Assembly (NCBI RefSeq): GCF_932526225.1
Contig: NC_064041.1
Location: 6,471,042 to 6,531,041, forward strand
Length of the DNA stretch: 60,000 nucleotides
Direction: 5' to 3'
Source: Nematostella vectensis
Lineage: Eukaryota; Cnidaria; Anthozoa; Actiniaria; Edwardsiidae
Part shown: positions 40,713 to 52,700 of the stretch, piece after piece
Layout: the number at the start of each line of letters is the position of its first letter
Position numbering within the stretch: position 1 is the stretch's first letter
Notes under the pieces: model-generated
Seen by the model: the letters and a program-made list of their open reading frames with translations, nothing else
What the model was told of the DNA's origin: nothing
The model's database searches: none
Translations under genes and position numbers: made by a program

Positions 40713-43700
40713 TAATATATAATAATAATAATATATAATAATATATATTTATTATAATATTGTATTCATTTTTCAATGTTATTTTGTATGTAATTCCAGG
40801 TATCTACCGAGCAGTTTACCAGTGAACGTGCCATGACCATACAAGATGCCTGCGACGTTTCGGTGCCCATTCGTTGCTGGGACGTTGCCGCTACCTCTGC
40901 ACTGGTACTGGACGAAGGTGGCAACGCCCAACTCGGTGAAGCCTCCCCTCTCTTATGCCTTTCCCTAGACCAAAGCAAACAATCCAAACAGACGCGTCAG
41001 ACCGGAAACAATGAAGCTGGAGTGCACTCAAGGGAAGATGAAGACCTTTTCTCTAGCGGGCTAGAACCTGGTCATACTGTACACAAACTAGACAAGCAAG
41101 TTGAAGATCACACGAACTCTAAGCCGGGGCTAGATGAGAGGTGTTCTAAGGATGTGGAGTCGGTGCCGGCTGCTACATCGGATATATCTCATCAAGGTGA
41201 CCCTGTATGGTCGTGCCCTGTTTTTGTTAGTTCTGGTACTAAACGATCCATGGTGGGAGCCACCCTGTCGCGCGACAAGACCACTCTACCGCTAGTCCTT
41301 ACCACCCAGACTTGTGGCGGTATCGTCCACATCATCGTCGCAGTTGATCATTCCCCCAGGTTCATCCTCTACAATGACTGCCCTTTTACTCTTCAATTTG
41401 GGCAGGCTACACCTCCGCAGAGTCCCTCCTACCGTAAGGGCTCGCCTGAGAAGATCGTAGTCATGGAGCAGATGGACCCTATGTATGTGGTCCCTGAAAT
41501 AGGGGCCTTCAGCAGCATGCACTACGAGTTCCCTGTGGTCCGTGAATGGTTCAAGACGTCGAGTGAGGTGCAGAAGTTCCCCGATGTTCATATCCAGGGC
41601 CTTTACAACGTCACAGTCTCTGAGATTTTAGAGGGTCCCGAGGCTGCGGTGCAACCCGGATTAACGACTGAAGTTCCCCAGGGATGGTCCCACGGGTTCG
41701 ATATCAACATACCGGGAAGGTTCCCTGTTAACTTGCCGGGAAGAGGTAGGGTGACAGTTACTGTAAATAAGTCGAGGCTTAGCACGGTTGTCCGGATAAC
41801 ACCCTACAATGACGAACATGAATACGACTCCCTAGCACCCGTGCCATCATTCACTACTTTCGACGTTGAGGTCGTTGTCACACAGCTTGGTTTTTGCTTG
41901 ATTGATGAAGTCACTCATTTGAGGAGGCCGTACGAGGTTGTTAGGGCCACAGTGGACGGATTAACACTGAAGCACTCGCTCATTCCAAAGAAAAGCTCAG
42001 ACTCAGCTCTTCCAGAATTCTCTATGAGTATTGCGGGACTCCAGTTGGACAATCAGCTTGAGGACGACCTTTACGAGTTTGCTGTGATCGTCCTCCCGAC
42101 CGTTACCCTCGAAGGAGATCACGGCTCTGCGCCTAAACGTTCGCCCAAGGAAGCAGGACTTTTGAAGCCTGTTTTTAAGCTGATTGCTCGTTATGAACCA
42201 GGCTGTGAAGGATCAAGCGCCTTTCTGGAATCTGTTGATTTGGCTCTGGAGCCCCTAACGGTGTACATTGAAGATACTTTCATCTATCGCCTTGTAACCA
42301 TCGCTGAAACCTTCCTACCGCCAGTAAGAAAACTCGATGAATTGACCTCTGTAAATGACATCCTTATTTTGGCTCAGCCCTCGCTTAACCCCACTATGGT
42401 TGGCTTACTACGTATTCATCCAATCACCATTCATCTCACACTCCATGCGTCAATCAAGCTTTTTATTGCCATGGACGACACGCCGCTTTACTTCGGTGAA
42501 CTCCAACTCTCCCCGGTTTACACCCAAAGTTCTGCGCTCGCGCAAAAGATCTTCTACCACTATCTGTCAGCAGCGGTGTTCAAGGTCGGCTGGGTTCTCG
42601 GGTCTCTAGAGCTACTAGGAAGTCCTGCTGGCCTTATCAGGAACTTTACTCAGGGTCTCTCGGACTTCTTCTATCTCCCATACGATGGGCTTACCCGAGG
42701 GCCAGGCGCTTTTGTGTCGGGAATGTCTCGGGGATTGTCGTCTTTCGTTCGGCATTTCTCGGCGGGTGCGCTGACGTCCGTGACGAACCTGGCGACAAGT
42801 ATTTCTCGGAATCTGGATCGTTTGTGCATGGACGAGCAGCACAGCAGACTCCTGGAAGAGCATCGGTGCCACAGGCCAACTCGGCTTGTCACAGGTATGT
42901 TGATACAATAATGGTATTGATTATGATGGTGATGATGGTGATGGAGACGGCTATGGTGGTGGTGATGGGGACGGTGATGTTGAAGGTAAAACAATGGTGA
43001 TGATGGTAAAACGATAAATATTATTGATAAAATGATGATAATCGTGGTAAAAATGACAACAAAAATTATATTTTTGTTATCGTTCGTTCTGAGACACCCC
43101 GTCGAGCTATGAAGTAATTATTCTATTTCCTTTTTTCTATTATTATTATTAATTTTTTATCATTATTCGTTTTTTTTATATAAGTAGCATTAGTTGATTT
43201 ACTTCGAGCTCAACACATCTTAGAACTGATGGAATCAAATAAATTGCAAAACAAAGTGAAAAGAAGTGAAAAAAAGTTTCTTCGAGGATGTGACTGATAA
43301 ATTAGAGCGGGTGGAAAACGTACTTAGCATCTTGATCTATCGCCGCAAAGTGTAACCCTTGAACATTTCATTTTTGCACTATATAGATTTCGTTGGCAAA
43401 TAAAATGGAAAATGTACTTAGCGTCTCGATCTATCGCCTCAAAGTGTAACCCTTGAACATTTAAGTTATAGAACTGTATAAATTTCGTTGACAAAGAAAG
43501 CAGACTGTTGATTAATTCAAAAGATTTTGCCCTTGCAGTTTTCTTATCATTATCATCAGCATTTTGATAAATTTTCTTAGTCCCCTAAGCTTTTGGTTTT
43601 GTGAGTTTATAAAAAGCCACAAAACACAATACAATTATATAGCCCATTCAACATTCCGGGAAAGTATGACGTAACGTTTTCGAACCTTTTGGTGTCCTGG

Positions 43701-46700
43701 GAAAGAATTAAATGTGAACTTTAGAAGCACACTAGCATACACACATTGGCACCAGTCGGGCCAAGACGGGACGCTAGCACAGTCTATTACCCGTGCAGTT
43801 CGGCAACCATGGACAGCTGTTTCGTCCTTATTAGGACTCGTCAGCATGGCATAGCCGGTTTGCCTCAGTTAAACTTCATCGGCAAACCGGCTATGCCATG
43901 CTGACGAGTCCTAATAAGGACGAAACAGCTGTCCATGGTTGCCGAACTGCACGGGTAATAGACTGTGCTAGCGTCCCGTCTTGGCCCGACTGGTGCCAAT
44001 GTGTGTATGCTAGTGTGCTTCTAAAGTTCACATTTATGTATACATACTCGCAAGGATAGTTTGGCTATCCGACGGAGTTTTAGACTAGCAAAGGTCGCAT
44101 GCGTGATCCGCACAATTGGCATCACGCTAGCCCGGTCGCAGCTCTAGATCCCACATGGATCTAAGCTGTGGTTTAAAGCACTTCGCTCAAGTCGAAGTCG
44201 CCCTGCAGTTTTTTTGCCGATGAAGTTTAACTGAGGCAAACCGGCTATGCCATGCTGACGAGTCCTAATAAGGACGAAACAGCTGTCCATGGTTGCCGAA
44301 CTGCACGGGTAATAGACTGTGCTAGCGTCCCGTCTTGGCCCGACTGGTGCCAATGTGTGTATGCTAGTGTGCTTCTAAAGTTCACATTTATGTATACATA
44401 CTCGCAAGGATAGTTTGGCTATCCGACGGAGTTTTAGACTAGCAAAGGTCGCATGCGTGATCCGCACAATTGGCATCACGCTAGCCCGGTCGCAGCTCTA
44501 GATCCCACATGGATCTAAGCTGTGGTTTAAAGCACTTCGCTCGAGTCGAAGTCGCCCTGCAGTTTTTTTGCCGATGAAGTTTAACTGAGGCAAACCGGCT
44601 ATGCCATGCTGACGAGTCCTAATAAGGACGAAACAGCTGTCCATGGTTGCCGAACTGCACGGGTAATAGACTGTGCTAGCGTCCCGTCTTGGCCCGACTG
44701 GTGCCAATGTGTGTATGCTAGTGTGCTTCTAAAGTTCACATTTATGTATACATACTCGCAAGGATAGTTTGGCTATCCGACGGAGTTTTAGACTAGCAAA
44801 GGTCGCATGCGTGATCCGCACAATTGGCATCACGCTAGCCCGGTCGCAGCTCTAGATCCCACATGGATCTAAGCTGTGGTTTAAAGCACTTCGCTCGAGT
44901 CTAAGTCGCCCTGCAGTTTTTTTGCCGATGAAGTTTAACTGAGGCAAACCGGCTATACCATGCTGACGAGTCCTAATAAGGACGAAACAGCTGTCCATGG
45001 TTGCCGAACTGCACGGGTAATAGACTGTGCTAGCGTCCCGTCTTGGCCCGACTGGTGCCAATGTGTGTATGCTAGTGTGCTTCTAAAGTTCACATTTATG
45101 TATACATACTCGCAAGGATAGTTTGGCTATCCGACGGAGTTTTAGACTAGCAAAGGTCGCATGCGTGATCCGCACAATTGGCATCACGCTAGCCCGGTCG
45201 CAGCTCTAGATCCCACATGGATCTAAGCTGTGGTTTAAAGCACTTCGCTCGAGTCGAAGTCGCCCTGCAGTTTTTTTGCCGATGAAGTTTAACTGAGGCA
45301 AACCGGCTATGCCATGCTGACGAGTCCTAATAAGGACGAAACAGCTGTCCATGGTTGCCGAACTGCACGGGTAATAGACTGTGCTAGCGTCCCGTCTTGG
45401 CCCGACTGGTGCCAATGTGTGTATGCTAGTGTGCTTCTAAAGTTCACATTTATGTATACATACTCGCAAGGATAGTTTGGCTATCCGACGGAGTTTTAGA
45501 CTAGCAAAGGTCGCATGCGTGATCCGCACAATTGGCATCACGCTAGCCCGGTCGCAGCTCTAGATCCCACATGGATCTAAGCTGTGGTTTAAAGCACTTC
45601 GCTCGAGTCGAAGTCGCCCTGCATTTTTTTTGCCGATGAAGTTTAACTGAGGCAAACCGGCTATGCCATGCTGACGAGTCCTAATAAGGACGAAACAGCT
45701 GTCCATGGTTGCCGAACTGCACGGGTAATAGACTGTGCTAGCGTCCCGTCTTGGCCCGACTGGTGCCAATGTGTGTATGCTAGTGTGCTTCTAAAGTTCG
45801 AAAGAATTAAAATAGATTTCCAATTATATTCCTATTTTCAGTCCTTCTTTAGCTTTTACAGGTTTTACAGGTTTGTTAGCGGGGCCAGCGCGGCCGTAGG
45901 CCGCGCGCGGAGCCCCATAGGTATAGAAATGGTCTATAACTAGGCGACTCAGTTTTTGTGGTCAATGACGTCGTTGTCACAAGCTGCCAGCAGTGATCTG
46001 CCTCGGCACAGGCCTCCAGAGCGCGCAAAACAATATGGCGGATGAGTATTTTTGCCCCTCTCAAAAACACACGAAAACTGACTGCAGAAAAGCCAAGAAT
46101 TGTTGAAAAAGAAGTGCTTGAAAAAAAAAATTCATTCGTGGGAATGCTAACCACGGATATGAATTTGTCTAATTATGTGCAAAAGACTGTGTAAAAGCAT
46201 GGTTGAAAGTTTTCAAGAGTCAAGTCTCGAGTCAAGGTCAGCTGAAATGTCAGAGGAAGCCACAAGATAAAGAAAGAAAAAACAAGCTAATTTTATGGAC
46301 ACCTCCGACAAGTGCTCCTATGTATTTGTTCTTGCACTGGCAGACGTAGGTAAGTTAGCGTATTGTATTAAAGTACTTAGCGGAACGATAGATTAGACGA
46401 ACGATTTTCAAAGTTTGAACACCTTTTTCATTGTTGAATTTAATTTACTTTAAGTACTTACCTCAGGGAATAAATATTCTAGGCTGTATTTATCAAATTC
46501 GATCTCTAAATCTGCCATTCACAATCTATCATAGGAAAATTATTACTACTTTTCATGAATGAATTGAATTGAAGTTACCAGAGCTGTCAACTCTGTCACA
46601 CGATTTTGGACCTCATCATAAACCTAATTTTTGTGAGAATGTTTATACATTCTCTGTATTCATCCGCATTGGCTCTCTTGTTTTTTTTTTGTTTTTTTTT

Positions 46701-49700
46701 TCACATATTTGCTGATTTCATCCGATTTCACAAGATTTCTGTCCAAGTTGGTTTGACAGCTATGATATACTAGAAATAAAACCAAAAGTGATGTTTAATT
46801 CCTTTCAATGAATGATTGGTCAAATTCTCACAAAGATGAGCAAGGCTTAAATGAATTACTTGGGTAAACTCCAGCTTTCTTTGGAGAAAGAAATAGAGAA
46901 CTGGTTTCCTAAAACCCTAAAGAAATTGAGAGCTGGTCTCCTAAAACCCTAAGTATGAGTAATTTGTGAAAAACAACATATATTTGATAAACACTTGAAA
47001 TTTAAATCGACTATTCTGGAATTCTGTTTTGATTTAAAAAAAAAAAAGATGCACATACATATTAGGACCTTGAGGATCTGTTATTACCTAAAAAAATATG
47101 CCTTGTTTTTATACCACCTACAATATTTTCAATAACCCTCAATGTTTTCTTACAAACCTTAAAAAACTTTTTTTTCTCATGTCACAATATAATGTGGTCC
47201 AAAAGTAAAATTCAGGTTTCATAGAAAGCCAAGACAGCTTTTTTGTAGAGGAGCAATTTTCTCAAAAGCAATGTTTTTTCCCTCTGCAGCTTCTCCTATA
47301 AAAGCTCTTTCAACCTCTGGCTAATCAGATCATTGAGCTTTTTGAGACAGCAAAGTTCATAAGTTCATTTTCTGTAATGGGTATCATTTTAGAAAATTTT
47401 AGTTCGGACTAGTTTTTGTTTTAGGTTTTATAAATTAGGTTTTTGTGGTATAATATTTGTATCATAAGGAAATTACCAGTTTTTTCTTAAATGCTTTTCT
47501 CCAAACTTCTTTAGGTTAATCTCAGCCAGAGATTCTGAAATCAAGCTGAGACACAAGCTGCTGGCTAAGAGGCATGACCCAGAGCAGGATGTACATATAA
47601 GGCATTGGTATTTAATGTAGGTCACCAAAAATAAACACATATAAAGTAACAAAAAGTAAGATAATATTTTAATTGAAAAATTGTTCTAAGAAAAATGAAC
47701 CAGAGTTATAAAAGTAAAAAACCTAGTTTTCCAAGTTAGCCTGACAGGTTCTTGTATAATGTGTGGTTAGTGACATTTAGGCTATTTAGGTTCATAAATA
47801 GTCTCTTTCTATTACAATGAATCATGGTAAAGTAATTGAGGTAGTAAGTTAATCATAAAAAAAACAAAAACAGATATCCTATATGATCCCTTAAGATCCT
47901 ATTTAAAACTATTTAGAATTCATTTTACCTATTTCAAATTATAGGCTAAATAGATGCTTATAAAAAGGATTCTAATTTGATAATTTTAGGTTAACAGGTT
48001 CATTCTAGGTTTTTATATGTGGTTCTTAACTGTATAATAAAATAATGTACTCAGAATTTTTTCAAATATGTTGGAGTGCTTTTAATCCACCCTTAGCAAA
48101 GTTACATTCTAAAGCACAAGAGAGAAGGTTAATAAAGATATTTTTCCAATATTTGAATTGCTTACTTTAAAACTTACACAAGAGAAAGAAAATGAGTAAA
48201 GTAAAGTAATTTAAAAAGGTAAAAGGAATTGGGACAGTACAGGCAGGGAATGAGTACTTTTACCTAAAATCCACTACGATAGTGTGTTTTGCTGATATAC
48301 TTATTAATATATAGAAATTTGATATGTATTTGTTTATTGTTTTAAATTTTGAAGAGAATAAAATAGCACCCAGAACTTTAATTGATCCTTATTTTAAAAT
48401 AAATATGACCTCCTTTCACACCTGAAAGCCTTCCCTGTTAACCCAAGCAAAAATTTATTTTGCTAATTTTGCTGTATCAGTTGTCTATCAAGTATAGTTT
48501 AGTTAATGATATGCTTAGTAATGTCAATAAATATTTTTTTTCCACCTAGAACAAATAAACATATTTGTTCTAGGCATTCCCTAGGAGGATTGGAAGAACA
48601 CATTTTAATAATAATTGCAGTATTTATAGAACATGCAATCTTTGTATGTTTTACATATGGTGCCGTTTTTGTGGGTGGTGGAACATGATGCATAATGAAA
48701 GTGCAGGGAAGGGGGGTTCTACACAAGTTTATGCTGAAAAAAGTCATGCTGGCTCCGCTTTTAGGCAGTGCCTAAATCTATATATTATCTAAAGCAAGGC
48801 CATAATCTCAGTAAATAGTACTTATTCGGTGGCGTTTAAAATAGCCATTGCTTTTCTTTTCACCCCCTTTCCTCTGTCGATGTACTAATTTCATCATTGT
48901 TGTATGTTGTAGATAGATTAAGATGCTAAGTACGTTTTCCATTTTATTTGTCACAGAAATCTATATAGCTTTTACAGTTTTATAGGTTTTGTATCTATAG
49001 CAAGGCAATAATCTCAGTACATAATACTAATTCGGTGGCGTTAGAAATTGCCATTGCTTTTCTTTTCACCCCCTTCCTCTGTCGACATACTAATTTTATC
49101 ATTGTCACTTATGTTTCCAACTGGGGTTTCGAGGAAATTAAACAAGCATCAAAGTTTGCTCTAGACAAACAACACCCACGCACTATATCCTTTGGCTTCC
49201 AATCGTACTATTTGCAGGGAATTGCATTGATAAGCTTTAGGCAAGATTACTTTTCGCCTTATTTTTTTTTCCAAAGCCACACCATCAGAAAATAAATAAT
49301 CTGTAGACGTGATATTAAAAAAACATTCAATGACAAACTTTCTTTCTGTCCATTTCGTGAACATATTTTAGGTAGGCGTAATTGGAAGTTGTAATTAAAC
49401 AGTCTGCTGTCTAAAGGCGGATTTGAAAATTCGAGAGACTGTTTTAAGAATGTTTTGACTGTTCTCTCTTTGGGAAGATTCAAGCAGCTGCTAAGATACT
49501 AAAAGGCGAGAAAAGCAATCAACGTTTGAAAGAGGCGCTGTTATAGCTTGTTATTGTTCCTCTAATCAAACCCTGGTGTTAAAAAATTACGGACTCTTTA
49601 GAGTGTACCGTGCATTTGGATAATATCTTCTTCAAGTTCAATCCAGAAAGATTTCTTTTGGAAGATACAAGCAGCAGCTGCAGAGAGACTATAAGACGAG

Positions 49701-52700
49701 TGAGAAATTAACGTTAGAAAAAAAGAGTAATAGCTGGAATAGCTTGTTTAAGGATAGCTATTGCTCCTCTAAACAAACCCTGGTGTTGAAAAAAAAAAAT
49801 ACGGAATCTATTGAGTGTTCCGTGCATTTTCATAACATCTACTGCTGGCTAACTTTAAGCGGATTACAGTAAGAGACTCGGAGACACTCGTTAGCAGATG
49901 ATTTAAGAGTGACATGACTCTTTAGAGTGTACCGTGCATTTTGATAACATCTATTGATGGTTAATTTCAAGCGGATTACAGTAAGAGACTCGGAGACACT
50001 CGTTAGCAGATGATTTAAGAGAGTCATGACTTACAATTACTCTTGCTACCATTTCACTGACTGGATCAATGAAGGACACATAACTCAAGCAGAGTTTATA
50101 GTCATTGCTGTACTGAACGGAGTCACCATTCTACCTAATATATTCCTGAACTTTATGGTTCTCGTCTCAATATGGCGGACTCCGACCCTCCATACACCTG
50201 CCCTGGTGCTCATATTCAACCTTGCTTTGTCAGACTTATCTGTTGGGTTCATCTCGCAGCCTGTTATACTTGCTTGGAATGCTCTAGAATTCGACGCAGC
50301 CAAGTGGCCCAAGTTGTACTGCGGGCTTTGTGTTTCGTTTGGGTTTACGTCAACGATGTTTGGATCTCTTTCTTTGTTAAGTTTGACTGCGGTGGCGGTC
50401 GACAGATATCTGGCGTTACGTCTTCATCTGCGATACTCGGCAGTTTGTACGATGAAGAGGAGCGTTGATGTGTGTGTTGCACTTTGGGTGGTCTCGTTGT
50501 GTGTTGCAATCTCATGGTTTCTGGTCGGGAACACAATCTTTAACATCATCCTCAACTCCTGCATGGCTATTTGCTTTAATATTATTATCTCGTGTTATTT
50601 CCATATCTATAGGATCCTTAAAAAACACCAGAGACAGATACGTGGAGCCCAAACGTTAGGCTCCTTTCAAAATAGCACTTCTCAATTCTCTTCCACAAGT
50701 ACTGCTTCGAATGTGTTAACAGCAAATATAAAGCAGTACCAGAAATCAGTGATACACTCTTTGTACATTTACTTCTTCTTCATTCTCTGCTACATGCCTT
50801 GCAGTGTCGCGTTAGCGTATTTCGAGCTCAGTCGAGATAACCGTCGTTCGCCTTCATTTGTGAAGATTTTCACTTGTATTGTGCTGGCGAATAGTGCTAT
50901 AAACCCTTGTATTTATTGCTGGAAGATGAGAGAGCTCCGAACAGCAGTCAGGCATACCTTACTAGGACTGAGGGAGATTACAGGCATCGGGGGATAGATG
51001 GATAGACTATAGGTATTTGGGGATAGGTGTATATACTGTACTTATTCAGTGAGAGGAGATTATAGGTATTGGGGATAGGTGTATATACTGAACTTATTCA
51101 GTGAGGGGAGATTATAGGTGTTTGGGATATGTGTATACATTTGTGCATATTTAGTGAGGGGAGATTATGTCTTTAATTACTATAACGTCCTGAGACGCCC
51201 GTAAAATATAGGCCCAAATTCCGGATACTCATGGATTCATCCAAGGCATAGACCACCCTCAAAAGCGCATCGAAGCAATGTAATAGAATTTACTTCATTT
51301 TAAAATATTAACCTTAAATTTATGACCAATTCGTAAACAAATGCTTAAACTCAGAAACATTTCATGACCAAGAAAGACACGAACTTCCGAGCTACGAATA
51401 AAGACAAGCAAACACAGATCAAGTCACAAATAGATACCTTCATTGCGCTCCGTCAGGTCCCATTTTACAGCAATCAGCCACAATAATCAATGCTAAAACC
51501 TCCATTAAAAGCGAGTCTCCATGTTTAGGCTAAATTGCATGCCTGCACTGCATCATGGGAGTCTTGGAAGCACCTTCACAGAGAGGCGGGCAATCTCCTG
51601 CCCATAATCATAACAATTTTTGTAATGAGTTTCTTTGCCCCAAAGCCAAACAAATAATTTCCACGTCCTAAGAACCCAGAACAAGCCTGCAAACAATTTT
51701 TGAAAGAGGTTGGGTAGCAACTAGAAAATTCCTTTCTCACTCGGTGTAACCCAAACAAGGAATTATCCCATTCAATCAACTTCAGCGTGCAAACATCCAT
51801 ATGCAGAGCATTAATTATGGCCAAATAGACATCATGATGTCCTAAGGCATGATGTGAAAAAGCTGTAATTTACAACAAAACTGTTGTAAGCAACAGGCTG
51901 TGGCAATGCCGTCGCTAGATTGAAAAGACACCGTCTTGGGTCAGCGGTAGCTTAGCTTAACTGGTAGTGTTGGACTTGAGATAGGGGGGGGGAGGTCTCT
52001 GTTTTCAGTCTGTTTTTCTTACAATTTTGCTCAAAAGTACCCAGGAGTGAAAGGGTTTAAGGTGTTGGGGATAGGTGTAAGCATTGTACATATTCTGTGA
52101 GGGGAGATTATAGGTATATAAACACATATCTTAACACCTTTCGGTCGTAGAACTGCCATTTGGCGATTGCCGTTGGCACTGAGAACCTTTATTAAAATAG
52201 GTGTATTTAAAAAAAAAAAACGTCAGTGCAAACGATGGATGTCAAATCGCCGTAGGGTGCTTACGTTGCTAATATTCAGAATAGTAAAGGTGACAAATAA
52301 AAACAAACTATTTCAAAACCATACATTGTTTTCTTTTAAAGTAATTGAAGGACATGAGGAATTTTCTTAAGCCAGTAAGAAAACAGTTTCCACTAGTTTC
52401 CAAATCCCACTATATGATTAACATTGTTCCGATCACCTACGCCCCACAATCCTTTGCGCGCCGATCCAGACTCGTACTCAATCCCTTGCGATCCCCTTTT
52501 TTACGTTGTCGTGAAAATTTACGTTCACGTACGCTCCACAATCCTTTGCGCGCCCATCCAGTCTGCGATCCCTTTTTTACGACTGGGTACGGGTCTGAGT
52601 AAAAACAACACGGTAAAAACCTCTTGTGGCTATCATAGTTGTGTCATATCACAAGTTGTTGATTCAACTTCTTACCGCAGGTCTCACTCAAGGCCTAAGC

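Larger units (their letters stand above)
43701..45811. mobile_element. Retrozyme cluster II: inverted plus tandem 354-bp hammerhead array with 12-bp target duplication
   Basis: A minus-strand partial unit (43713-43886) meets, head to head, about 5.4 plus-strand units ending at 45799. Unit length is 354 bp with nearly identical copies. Both outer ends stop at the same place in the unit (GCTTCTAAAGTTC facing outward), and GAAAGAATTAAA flanks both sides (43701-43712 and 45800-45811), a target-site duplication. The inversion joint uses the microhomology GGCAAA (43881-43886). Six plus-strand hammerheads and one on the minus strand. No protein gene, so the element must depend on outside enzymes. 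Confidence 0.92.

Noticed and set aside
40501-40776. Poly-isoleucine frame on the minus strand
   Set aside because: AAT microsatellite.
51940-52010. Functional tRNA gene
   Set aside because: A box is good but the T arm and acceptor stem do not pair; kept only as a tRNA-like repeat.
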